From contig NC_067203.1 of assembly GCF_026262505.1 (NCBI RefSeq), forward strand, positions 3,658,001 through 3,722,000: a DNA stretch of 64,000 nucleotides. Direction: 5' to 3'. This DNA is from Trichomonas vaginalis G3. Its lineage: Eukaryota > Parabasalia > Trichomonadida > Trichomonadidae. A program made the position numbers and the translations under genes. The notes below the pieces were generated by a model. That model was not told the DNA's origin. It was given only the letters and a program-made list of their open reading frames with translations, and did not search any database. Positions within the stretch are counted from its first letter, which is position 1. Each line of letters opens with the position of its first letter. Below, one piece after another: positions 56,424-64,000 of this stretch.

Positions 56424-59402
56424 ATGAGTATAGCTGCATATGCGTATGAAGCTGACAGAGCTAAACGTTTATATTTTGGTCAATACTCTCTCACACTTAC
56501 TGACAAATATATTGTTATCAGTGATGGAAATACCGAGAAATACATAACATGGAAGGACTATGAAAAGTTTGACCCTATTTTAACTCCATGTACAATGCCA
56601 TTCATTGTAAATGGTGAAGTTGTCATGAAGAACGACACAACAGTATATAAGTCTGTTCATGAAGCGTTAGAATATATGTTGAATTATAATCCCGAAAGAT
56701 TTGACCCAAGCACTACGCCATGTACAATGCCTTTTATTAAGGATGGTGAAATCGTAAGAGTTCCGAATTCAACGGTTTACACAGCTGTTCAAAACAGTTT
56801 ACAAAACATTTTAGCGAATATCTTTAATTCAGAAACTACAGAAATAAAATTACCATATATAACAGATGCTAAAGAAATTAAATCAAAAACGACAACATTA
56901 TTTACGTCACTTAATGATTTAATGACTTATATCATTAATATTCCTGCACCAACTATAGCATTTGATCCAAACTCGACGGTTTGCAGTGTACCTTTCATAA
57001 AGTCGCAAAGCGACCAGGGCGAAGCCCATGACAGTTCATTAATTACTTTAAGGGATTCGACAGTAAATGAATCATTAAAGGCGTCATTAATGAAAATCAT
57101 TGATTTTAATTCATTCATGAATACATATAATTCATTCATTAATGTTTCATATGCTTCTAAAGAAGGTGAGCCAAAAACTATCGATAAAGCGGTGTATGAA
57201 ATAAAAGCATCAACGACGAAATTGAATTCGTTAACTTTTGACGGTGATAGTTTCGTTAATGACATAACATCGGGGAAAACAATTTTAACGAAAGAATATT
57301 TAAAATCTCATGTTAGTGAGTTCGTTGAAATTGAAAAAGAAGGTGGAATTAAGTTCGATCCACTGAATTTCATTTTCAGCTTAGCGAATGCGGGTGTTAG
57401 TTTCGCTGAATGGACAACAATACAGAGTGAAATAAATGCAATATGGACGTTTTTGGGGTCAAAAGCGGGAATGGGTGAGCTTGTAAATGCTGCAAGAACA
57501 TTAGGTGAAACAGGAAATTTTGTAGATGGTTTTAAAAGACTTGTTTCAAATGTTTTAACAAACACAAAGAAATTATTTAGATATACCATACATAACGGTC
57601 GGATTTTCGAACAGGTAGCAACAAACCCTCCGGTTATGGCTGCGTTGATGATGGTTAGAGATATAAAACCACGTAACGACGGGAACGAAGAACATGAACA
57701 ACAGGATACTGGTCGGGTTATTCGAGACATTAAAAACGTGTATCCTGAAGTTATTGATTTATTTAGAGGAGTTAATGATTCAATTTCAAAACATTCTATA
57801 ACCCTCGATGAAGAGAATAAATTAACAGATTATATATTCGTCATTATTGCAGAATTAATGAAGAGAATAAATGAAAAAGGAATTGGTGATATCATTAATG
57901 TCAGCGATGTAATGATGAAAAGAAATTTTGACTCATTATTTACAAAACCGAAAACAGAATATAGTCTTTATGACGTAATTACCGAATTAATGAAAAAGAT
58001 TAATGATAATAAGAGTTCTGGCGGAAGAGTTGAATTAGAAGTGAATGATGTTAATGAGAAATTAGCCGAAAAAGCAAACAAAAATGAGCTTTTAGCTCTG
58101 AGTGATAAAGTCAAGAACCACGTTCATTATATAAGTTCAGACGAACAGATTATAACGGACTACCATGGATATTTAACACAGGATGAAGAAGTGAAGACGA
58201 AAGATGTTAATGAAAGAAGATATAAATACATTCGTGCTAAAGGTTATGACATAAGCTGTACTGTACAGTATGACACGGGTAAAGCACAAGAAACATTTGG
58301 TTATACCGGTGAAATTTATGCCTCTACTTTCAATGTTAACGGTGTACTAGTTGAACCAAAATTTACTTTGAGGGTTAAGGCAAAAATAACGTTTGAAGAT
58401 GCTATTAAAAGTAAAGCTGACAAAGTTGAACTTGACGCAATGAACAAAGTTTTGAAATCTCATAAACACAACATCTCCGATATAAATGAACTTCAAGCTA
58501 CATTAGACAGTAAAGCAGACAAGAACCATACACATAAATCCTTCACTACTGTTAGAGCAGACGACATAATATTGAACTTTGACCTTGGTTCAAGTGCACC
58601 ATTAGAAAATCCAAGTACAAGCGTAAAAGATACTCTTAACAATTTAGATAAGAGTTGCAGGAATATCGAAGATCATGCCAGAAACTTTGAAGCATATGAA
58701 CTACCCGCAATGTTAGATAAGAAAGCTGACAAGAACCATACACATAAATCCTTCACTACTGTTAGAGCAGACGACATAATATTGAACTTTGACCTTGGTT
58801 CAAGTGCACCTTTAGAAAATCCAAGTACAAGCGTAAAAGATACTCTTAACAATTTAGATAAGAGTTGCAGGAATATCGAAGATCATGCCAGAAACTTTGA
58901 AGCATATGAACTACCCGCAATGTTAGATAAAAAAGCAGACAAAACAGAGCTTCAAACATTAAAGACTCAGATTCTTGAAACATTATATCCTATAGGCTCT
59001 ATTTATACGTCAATGAACTCAACAAATCCAGCAACAGTTTTAGGTTTTGGTACATGGCAGCAGATTGTAGACAAATTCTTATACTGTGCTAACTCTTCAA
59101 AGCAAACAGGAGGTTCGAAGAAAATTAAAGAAGCAAACCTTCCACCACACACTCATACAGGAACTACAAACTTTTCTGGCGACCATATCCACTCATTAAG
59201 AGACCATCCATTATACAACTCAGAGTATGAAGCTGGCAATGACGTTTTATCTCCATCTTATAACAATGCAGCAAAAAAGACTTTTCGACAAACTGAACCG
59301 GGAGGAAATCATTCACACACTTTCACAACAAATCCAACAGGCTCGGGTGAAGATTATATGCCACCATTTGTGACTGTATTCGCATGGTATAGAGTTCAAT
59401 GA
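56424..59402 (+). CDS. Phage-type fibre protein of element B, 992 aa
   Basis: The N-terminal 200 residues hold four related boxes (CTMPFIVNGEVV; CTMPFIKDGEIV; KLPYITDAKEI; CSVPFIK) each followed by a helix, perhaps the virion-attachment part. A long middle follows; two nearly perfect 70-residue repeats (DKNHTHKSFTTVRADDIILN) lie at about 698-838; then from about residue 855 the C-terminal domain: YPIGSIYTSM, FGTWQQIVDKFLYC, TGGSK, LPPHTHTG, GGNHSHTF and MPPFVTVFAWYRVQ. This last domain is that of phage fibre/baseplate proteins and nearly equals the end of the element A fibre. The third box is enlarged by the double hairpin at 57002-57027. Expected role: trimeric spike for attachment. Confidence 0.8.
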   Translation: MSIAAYAYEADRAKRLYFGQYSLTLTDKYIVISDGNTEKYITWKDYEKFDPILTPCTMPFIVNGEVVMKNDTTVYKSVHEALEYMLNYNPERFDPSTTPCTMPFIKDGEIVRVPNSTVYTAVQNSLQNILANIFNSETTEIKLPYITDAKEIKSKTTTLFTSLNDLMTYIINIPAPTIAFDPNSTVCSVPFIKSQSDQGEAHDSSLITLRDSTVNESLKASLMKIIDFNSFMNTYNSFINVSYASKEGEPKTIDKAVYEIKASTTKLNSLTFDGDSFVNDITSGKTILTKEYLKSHVSEFVEIEKEGGIKFDPLNFIFSLANAGVSFAEWTTIQSEINAIWTFLGSKAGMGELVNAARTLGETGNFVDGFKRLVSNVLTNTKKLFRYTIHNGRIFEQVATNPPVMAALMMVRDIKPRNDGNEEHEQQDTGRVIRDIKNVYPEVIDLFRGVNDSISKHSITLDEENKLTDYIFVIIAELMKRINEKGIGDIINVSDVMMKRNFDSLFTKPKTEYSLYDVITELMKKINDNKSSGGRVELEVNDVNEKLAEKANKNELLALSDKVKNHVHYISSDEQIITDYHGYLTQDEEVKTKDVNERRYKYIRAKGYDISCTVQYDTGKAQETFGYTGEIYASTFNVNGVLVEPKFTLRVKAKITFEDAIKSKADKVELDAMNKVLKSHKHNISDINELQATLDSKADKNHTHKSFTTVRADDIILNFDLGSSAPLENPSTSVKDTLNNLDKSCRNIEDHARNFEAYELPAMLDKKADKNHTHKSFTTVRADDIILNFDLGSSAPLENPSTSVKDTLNNLDKSCRNIEDHARNFEAYELPAMLDKKADKTELQTLKTQILETLYPIGSIYTSMNSTNPATVLGFGTWQQIVDKFLYCANSSKQTGGSKKIKEANLPPHTHTGTTNFSGDHIHSLRDHPLYNSEYEAGNDVLSPSYNNAAKKTFRQTEPGGNHSHTFTTNPTGSGEDYMPPFVTVFAWYRVQ
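57002..57027. repeat. Double hairpin inserted in frame in fibre gene B
   Basis: GTCGC-AAA-GCGAC then GGGC-GAA-GCCC. It adds about eight residues to the third 'PFIK' box relative to the second. Confidence 0.85.
58516..58935 (+). repeat. Two 210-bp tandem repeats in fibre gene B
   Basis: AAGAACCATACACATAAATC at 58521 and 58731 marks a 210-bp period; the copies are almost identical. The period equals that of the unrelated repeat in fibre gene A. Confidence 0.9.
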
Positions 59403-59435
59403 ACGCGCTTGAGCCTGCTTTGCGGACTTACCGCC
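59403..59435. repeat. Diverged double hairpin after fibre gene B
   Basis: CCTGC-TTT-GCGG and GCGGACTTACCGC: imperfect stems of the same type. The first ~15 bases after the stop are shared with the fibre A gene end. Confidence 0.5.
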
Positions 59436-59462
59436 TAGAATAAAATCTTTAACTTTACATAA

Positions 59463-60551
59463 ATGAGCTTGAAAGAAGTATTCGAACAACATCCATGGAG
59501 GTCATTTAAGAAGTTCAATGAAGCTGCAAAGAGTTGGGGATTTACTAACAGAGCTGAAGTTAAAAAGTTCTTTGACAAAAATGTTGTACATCAAACAAAA
59601 ATAAACCCTTACGACTACTTTTTACCAATTTACTCCAACACTCCTGACGCATACCAATTTGACACTCTCATTCAAAGCAGAAAAGGAGGACATAAACCAT
59701 TCCTCATCTTCATAAATGTTAACACTCGTAAAGCATATGCATATCCAATGAAAAATAAAGGAACTCGTGAAGTGTTAAGAGTTTTACAAAAGTTTGTATC
59801 AGAACATAACCCAAGTACTTTAACATCAGACCAAGACAGTGCATACCTCAGCAATGAAATCACAGAATTTCTCATTAAGCATAACATAACTCACTACACT
59901 ACTGAAGACCATAACCATAACATACTCGGCATCATAAACCGCTTCATAAGGACTCTCAGAGATTTAAACCAAGAGCGAGACTTTACCGAAGAAACAATGA
60001 AACACTTTCTCGAAGTATATAATTCCTCAACGCATTCTACAACAGGACATACACCAAATTCAATGACACAACAACAACAAGAAGAAAAGTATATACAAAA
60101 GAAACGAAGCCAAACACAAAATATCAGAAATTCAACACAATTTACCCTCATTCCTGGTACAAAAGTTCGTGTAGTTCTTGACGACAAACCGTTGACAAAG
60201 AAACGTTTAAGGTTAAGTCGAAATTATTATATCGTAGACTCTACGCAAGGTAATGGATATCTTATAAAAGCTGCCGACGACTCTATTGCGTTTTATCCTC
60301 GTCATAAATTAGTCGAAAGTAGTAATGGCAAACTTGCTGAAACCATTGACGAAGCAAAGCGAGGAGTGGTTATTGAAATACTTGGCTACAACATAAACGA
60401 TGACACTTATAAAGTAAGATATGAAGGAGGTGTTGAAGATGTTATACCATCTAAGAACTTGAGAGAGTCAAAGCCAACACATCTGGGACCATTAGAGCGG
60501 GAGTACTGGAAAGACAAAAATATGCCAGAAAGAATAAGAAAATTCTTCTAA
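59463..60551 (+). CDS. rve-type integrase of element B, 362 aa
   Basis: An N-terminal basic helical region (WRSFKKFNEAAKSWGF), then the rve core with YQFDTLIQ (first Asp), FINVNTRKAYAYPMKNKG, LTSDQDSAYLS (second Asp) and HNILGIINRFIRTLRDL, and a C-terminal chromo/SH3-like module (RGVVIEILGYNINDDTYKVR then VIPSKNLRES), as in Polinton integrases. It is only distantly like the integrase of element A, so the two elements are separate lineages sharing other parts. Family role: element integration. Intact frame with ATG. Confidence 0.85.
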   Translation: MSLKEVFEQHPWRSFKKFNEAAKSWGFTNRAEVKKFFDKNVVHQTKINPYDYFLPIYSNTPDAYQFDTLIQSRKGGHKPFLIFINVNTRKAYAYPMKNKGTREVLRVLQKFVSEHNPSTLTSDQDSAYLSNEITEFLIKHNITHYTTEDHNHNILGIINRFIRTLRDLNQERDFTEETMKHFLEVYNSSTHSTTGHTPNSMTQQQQEEKYIQKKRSQTQNIRNSTQFTLIPGTKVRVVLDDKPLTKKRLRLSRNYYIVDSTQGNGYLIKAADDSIAFYPRHKLVESSNGKLAETIDEAKRGVVIEILGYNINDDTYKVRYEGGVEDVIPSKNLRESKPTHLGPLEREYWKDKNMPERIRKFF

Positions 60552-60590
60552 ACTTTTTCATTAGATGTAAATCAGACAAAAATAATGTTT

Positions 60591-60746
60591 AGGTGAAGAG
60601 GTGAGATTTCACCTGTTTTTTCACCCTCACCGCTTAGCGGCTCAGACCCTTTGGGTCTCGTGAATTTTCATGAATTTCCTTAAGATAGAAAAAATAAAGT
60701 TAGTTTTATTTTTATTTATTTTTTTATTTTGTATGTAAGAACAGAA
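60591..60746 (+). promoter_or_regulatory. Duplicated leader in front of KilA-N gene B
   Basis: AGGTGAAGAGGTGAGATTTC block, double hairpin, then GAATTTTCATGAATTTCC and a long T/A tract ending TTTTGTAT. Almost the same 143 bases precede the next gene (61457-61599), so the unit probably carries a promoter or recombination site. Confidence 0.6.
60630..60658. repeat. Double hairpin
   Basis: CCGC-TTA-GCGG then AGACCC-TTT-GGGTCT. Confidence 0.85.
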
Positions 60747-61409
60747 ATGTCAGTCGAAGCAAAAACATTCACGAACAAATCTAATGGTGAAACATTCACA
60801 AAAGGCACTTATAACGGTATTGAAGTCTTACGTAGAGACAAGGATGGTTACATTAATGCAACAAAGATGGCAAGAGAAGCAGGAAAGTTAAACCATTTAA
60901 ACAGATTTCTCAATAGTGCTAAAATGCAGGAAATTCTTGAGTTTTGGTTGAAAGAATACGGTCGAGCCAAAAGTGGCTCAACTTCAAAACAAGCATTTTA
61001 TGAGCTTACTAAGGGCGTTATGAATGAATTCAAAGGTATTTACATACATGCTGACCTCGTTCATTTTGTTGCTGAATGGTGCTCTGTAAAGTATGCATTT
61101 TATGTCAAAGATATTATGGACTCCATAGACAAGAAAGTTCATGAGAAGTTAGATGAAGAAGAACTCGAAGATACAGTGGAGAATGCTAAACCTTTGTTCG
61201 AAGAAGAAGTTGGGAAAATGTGTGAAAAACAATTAGAACATGAACGTGAGATATGTTATGGTTATAGAGATTCTCCATACGAACTAGACCAATGGGAACA
61301 AGAAGATTTAAAGAGAGAATTTAGAGAATATGAACTCGCTAAGATAGCATTTGAAGCTGCAGAAAAGAAGTTAAAAGTTTGGGGTCGTTTTGTAAAAAAA
61401 ATATTGTGA
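60747..61409 (+). CDS. KilA-N domain protein of element B, 220 aa
   Basis: Same beginning (MSVEAKTFTNKSNGETFTKG; DGYINATKM) and same charged tail as the protein at 43136-43798, but residues about 42-118 are a different KilA-N core (EFWLKEYGRAKSGSTSK; LVHFVAEWCSVKYAFYV). This core carries the more usual KilA-N ending with the ADLVHFVAEWCS helix. A nucleic-acid-binding regulator is likely. ATG at 60747; frame open a little further upstream without ATG. Homology with the element A gene continues about 25 bp past the stop. Confidence 0.88.
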   Translation: MSVEAKTFTNKSNGETFTKGTYNGIEVLRRDKDGYINATKMAREAGKLNHLNRFLNSAKMQEILEFWLKEYGRAKSGSTSKQAFYELTKGVMNEFKGIYIHADLVHFVAEWCSVKYAFYVKDIMDSIDKKVHEKLDEEELEDTVENAKPLFEEEVGKMCEKQLEHEREICYGYRDSPYELDQWEQEDLKREFREYELAKIAFEAAEKKLKVWGRFVKKIL

Positions 61410-61456
61410 GTAAATGAACCATTTATTTTTATTGAATTCACCAAAAAATATAATTT

Positions 61457-61607
61457 AGGTGAAGAGGTGAGATCTCACCTGTTTTTTCACCCTCACCGCT
61501 TAGCGGCTCAGACCCTTTGGGTCTCGTGAATTTTCATGAATTTCCTTAAGATAGAAAAAATAAAGTTAGTTTTATTTTTATTTATTTTTTTATTTTGTAT
61601 AAAAGAT
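61457..61607 (+). promoter_or_regulatory. Second copy of the leader block
   Basis: Near-identical to 60591-60733 and includes the AGGTGAGATCTCACCT palindrome. It lies before the last gene of element B. Confidence 0.6.
61496..61524. repeat. Double hairpin
   Basis: CCGC-TTA-GCGG then AGACCC-TTT-GGGTCT, identical to 60630-60658. Confidence 0.85.
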
Positions 61608-62546
61608 ATGATTTCAACAATCGGCACAACAACAATTCAAACAACAGCACCAAACTCGTTAGTCATGAATCCAACATCTATGTTAGTAGAGATGAAAAAC
61701 TTCATTCCTTCTTCATATACTTTTGAAACAGAAATCCAGAAGATAAAGCAAGAACTTTTAACAAGTAATTTAGACTGTAGTGCGAAAGATGAAACAAATG
61801 AAGAATATCTTTATGAAATGCAGGACATTATTGACCATTTACCCAAATTGCCTGAAATTCAGCAACAAAAACTCACTATTCCTGAATTTGACGAAATAGA
61901 AGTCAAACCAACTGACTCAGTAGAAATAAAGAAGTTCATACGTAAAGTAAATTATGAATTCCTTGGTTTTCATTGCAACCATAAGGTTATGGACAAAGAT
62001 TGCGACATGGTATATAAAAACATTTCTGACATATATAAATCTGAGGAGTTTAAGACCTACGACAACTTTGTTTCATTAGTTGCAAAATGTGTTTGGGAAA
62101 TAAGAGATAAAGATAGAAGAGGCAAAGTATGGAACGAACAAATAAGACCCGCTATGTTTGAGATGAAGAGAGCAATTGACGCCTTAGTTGTTTTAGCTGG
62201 TTTTATTTCAATGTATAACGCAAAAATGAACCCGCAATGTTCAAAATGTAAGGCAGCAATTAGGAAATATAACTACTCAGTCAAAGAGATAGAAAGAATG
62301 AGAAACGACTATGCAGACTTAAAGAAAGAAGCAGAAAAGCCAGCAGAAGATAAAATGAACATGTTAGAATTTCTGAACAAAAACTATCCAACAGCAGAAG
62401 ATTTCCTTCTATCTGACGTCAAGAAGAAGTATAAAGAAACCTTCGGTATTGTTAAAACTTTTGACATACTGACAGAAGAAATAGAAGCTACGAAATTGTT
62501 TAGGATTTCAAATATACATCGTACAATTCATGTAAAACGCTTGTGA
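61608..62546 (+). CDS. Unknown helical protein of element B, 312 aa
   Basis: MISTIGTTTIQTTAPNSLVM, then mostly helical and charged sequence with a Cys pair (NPQCSKCKAAIRKY) and GFHCNHKVMDKDCDM, which might bind a metal. No family recognised. The ATG at 61608 is chosen because the 72 bases before it belong to the leader that also precedes the KilA-N gene; an upstream in-frame ATG would add a false hydrophobic start encoded by the T-rich leader. Followed by the inverted terminal block. Confidence 0.6.
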   Translation: MISTIGTTTIQTTAPNSLVMNPTSMLVEMKNFIPSSYTFETEIQKIKQELLTSNLDCSAKDETNEEYLYEMQDIIDHLPKLPEIQQQKLTIPEFDEIEVKPTDSVEIKKFIRKVNYEFLGFHCNHKVMDKDCDMVYKNISDIYKSEEFKTYDNFVSLVAKCVWEIRDKDRRGKVWNEQIRPAMFEMKRAIDALVVLAGFISMYNAKMNPQCSKCKAAIRKYNYSVKEIERMRNDYADLKKEAEKPAEDKMNMLEFLNKNYPTAEDFLLSDVKKKYKETFGIVKTFDILTEEIEATKLFRISNIHRTIHVKRL

Positions 62547-62552
62547 AAAAAC

Positions 62553-62618
62553 TGGGGTGAAAAATTAAGTGAAAAAACAGGTGAGATCTCACCTCTTCAC
62601 CTAAAATATATTTTTGGT
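62553..62618 (-). repeat. Right terminal block of element B
   Basis: The reverse-orientation copy of the AGGTGAAG / GGTGAGATCTCACC block, with TTCACC-type repeats on its inner side and AAAATATATTTTT outside, mirroring 51746-51800. Confidence 0.65.
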
Positions 62619-62686
62619 CAAAGCTTCCACGAGAGAAAAGATTCCTCATTCGCTAAGGATTCCAAAAATGAAAAAATCATTGATTT

Positions 62687-62786
62687 NNNNNNNNNNNNNN
62701 NNNNNNNNNNNNNNNNNNNNNNNNNNNNNNNNNNNNNNNNNNNNNNNNNNNNNNNNNNNNNNNNNNNNNNNNNNNNNNNNNNNNNN
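62687..62786. other. Assembly gap (100 N)
   Basis: Exactly 100 N, the usual placeholder for a gap of unknown size. Order and distance across it are not assured. Confidence 0.98.
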
Positions 62787-63829
62787 TTAAGAGATTCTTA
62801 CTTTGAGTAACGCAAATATGTGTATGTTGGTTTTATTTATGATTTTTATGGTATAAATGCATGGATGTTATCGTTTTTCATTTCATTGAATGGTGATATG
62901 ATTCAGTTTATTGGCAATCCTGAGCGACCCAATCTTCCTAACCACTCAAGCATTTCAAGCAATTTTTGTAACCGATCAAAATTTTTGATAAAAACATTTA
63001 CAAATTTCGCTTTGATATTGCTTTGTTTAATGGAGAATTTACCTAATTAAAGATAGCTGATAAGAAAAGGCACATGAGAAGAATGTTATTGGGTTTTTGC
63101 AATTGAGAATATCAAGCGTTGTAGGTTGCTTTTATGTCTAAGGTTTTATATTCAGTTCAACGGGTTCATTGATGAAGGATTTTAAAAGATTGCACTAAAA
63201 ATGAAGAGGTTTGGTTAGACAGATACATAACACTAAAAATTATTATTGGATACTTATAAATGAAGTATATGACGTCAGATATTATTTACCTGTTAAACTG
63301 GAGTGTCAGTGACTCGCTTAACTCGGCGTAGACTGCATCTAAAGGGCACACTAAGGCTGTATTTGTATTGAAAATGGAGTTGTATGCATTTATTAATAAT
63401 ACCACAGAAAAAGAACGGTAAATAATGGTTTGTGATACAATGATTCAAGGTAGCGGGAAACCTTAAACACTTATTTTATTTTATAAAGAAATGCGTAGAT
63501 TTAAAAATTTAATTGATGATTTAGTACTTAATCAAATTTTCTTAATTATTATGAATTAAATATATTCCCCAATGATAACCAATTAACGGGTGATGATATG
63601 GATTATTATATTCGTATTATAAAAATGAAGTTTTGAAAATCATGATAAATAATTTCCTAAATTAAAGACAATTAAATATAATGATTCAAAGGAAAAAGTA
63701 ATCACAACCTTAAACAATTGAAAGATTTTCAAATATAAAGTATTAAAGAAGAAGATATTGATGATTATATAAATTATATAATTATATCTCCTGAGCCGCA
63801 AAACCAAAGGAACAAAAACAAAGGTGCAA
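62787..63829. other. Region after the gap; left end of a further element
   Basis: No whole gene. A short coding-like start (MRRFKNLIDDLVLNQIF) lies near 63491, in the same relative place as the small ORF of element A. Sequence resembling the upstream part of integrase A begins near 63720. Confidence 0.4.
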
Positions 63830-64000
63830 AACGCCCAGGTCTTCAGACATAAATGAAGCCTTAAGCTTTTTTATGATTCATTAGTTAAACCATATTCAGC
63901 CCGACTTTTAAATGAAGATCAACTTTTGGAATTCATCCTTCAACATAAACTCGAAGCGGGAAAGTATATCAAACCTTTATATACAGCATATTTAAAACAA
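63830..64000 (+). pseudogene. Integrase of a third element (A-like), cut by the window edge
   Basis: From about 63870 it is nearly identical to 37725-37855 of integrase A (SARLLNEDQLLEFILQHKLE). It is the N-terminal part only and is broken. Same orientation as A. Confidence 0.75.

Larger units (their letters stand above)
51746..62618. mobile_element. Virus-like element B (Polinton-like family), partly broken
   Basis: Bounded by inverted copies of a block that begins AGGTGAAG and contains the palindrome AGGTGAGATCTCACCT (left start near 51746-51760, right end near 62602-62618). Contents: small basic protein, 112-aa protein, penton-like protein, packaging ATPase, small genes, two minor structural proteins, fibre, integrase, KilA-N and a 312-aa protein. 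No capsid or helicase gene of its own was found, so it may depend on an element such as A or be a fragment of a larger composite. Two or more genes look broken. Near-identity of shared segments with A suggests a recent origin. Confidence 0.6.

Noticed and set aside
44105-59402. Bacteriophage prophage or bacterial contamination
   Set aside because: The fibre domains are phage-like, but base composition, leaders, integrase, KilA-N and ATPase types fit eukaryotic Polinton-like elements and there are no bacterial genes.
62820-63050. 76-codon frame after the gap
   Set aside because: GTG start and no support; probably chance.
37355-64000. DNA polymerase B or Ulp1-type protease typical of Polintons
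   Set aside because: Looked for among all frames; no PolB motifs (such as YGDTDS) or His-Asp-Cys protease pattern found.
1-64000. tRNA or rRNA genes
   Set aside because: No stretch with the conserved B-box-like GGTTCGAATCC context or rRNA core sequence was noticed; a covariance search was not possible.

Overview
The window is nuclear DNA of a protist, most likely a trichomonad parabasalid (Tritrichomonas or a relative). It is very AT-rich, its genes have no visible introns, and intergenic spacers are compact. It carries a lactate/malate dehydrogenase of the distinctive trichomonad type, trichomonad-style ankyrin-repeat genes, a Mutator-like transposase and large virus-like DNA elements. The species call is inference. 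No rRNA, tRNA or CRISPR array was seen. One 100-base N gap (62687-62786) and many one-base irregularities inside the repeat array show that the assembly is imperfect in places.

Layout. 1-3.65 kb: the 3' part of a MULE transposase gene, interrupted by a 108-bp palindromic insertion; a second, diverged copy of most of that palindrome abuts the next region. 3.65-17.94 kb: one giant minisatellite of about 380 copies of a 37-bp unit, arranged in five blocks of alternating strand with duplicated inversion junctions. 17.9-36.7 kb: ordinary host genes, namely a small unknown protein, a coiled-coil protein, a nitroreductase, a UCH-type deubiquitinase, a TPR protein, a cytosolic 2-hydroxyacid dehydrogenase with Leu at position 91 (predicting lactate rather than malate specificity), a protein kinase, the C-terminal two thirds of a ubiquitin-activating enzyme E1, and two damaged ankyrin genes.

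37.3-62.6 kb: two adjacent virus-like elements of the Polinton / Polinton-like-virus kind. Element A (about 37.36-51.66 kb) has an rve integrase, a primase-polymerase/SF3 helicase gene bracketed by inverted arrays of ~117/119-bp repeats, a KilA-N protein, a phage-type fibre protein, an A32-like packaging ATPase, a probable major capsid protein and small structural genes. Element B (about 51.75-62.62 kb) is bounded by inverted copies of an AGGTGAAG / AGATCT-centred palindrome block and carries a probable penton-like protein, a second ATPase, small structural genes, a second fibre gene, a second integrase and a second KilA-N gene. I found no family B DNA polymerase in either. Several genes in both are broken, but repeat copies are near identical, so activity looks recent. 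After the gap, a third element (A-like integrase) enters at the right edge in the same orientation as A.

Most interesting: the two KilA-N proteins share near-identical ends around an entirely different DNA-binding core, with a detached third core fragment beside one of them; the two fibre genes share a C-terminal attachment-like domain with unrelated shafts; tiny GC-rich double hairpins are scattered between and inside element genes; and the helicase gene sits between origin-like inverted repeat arrays.
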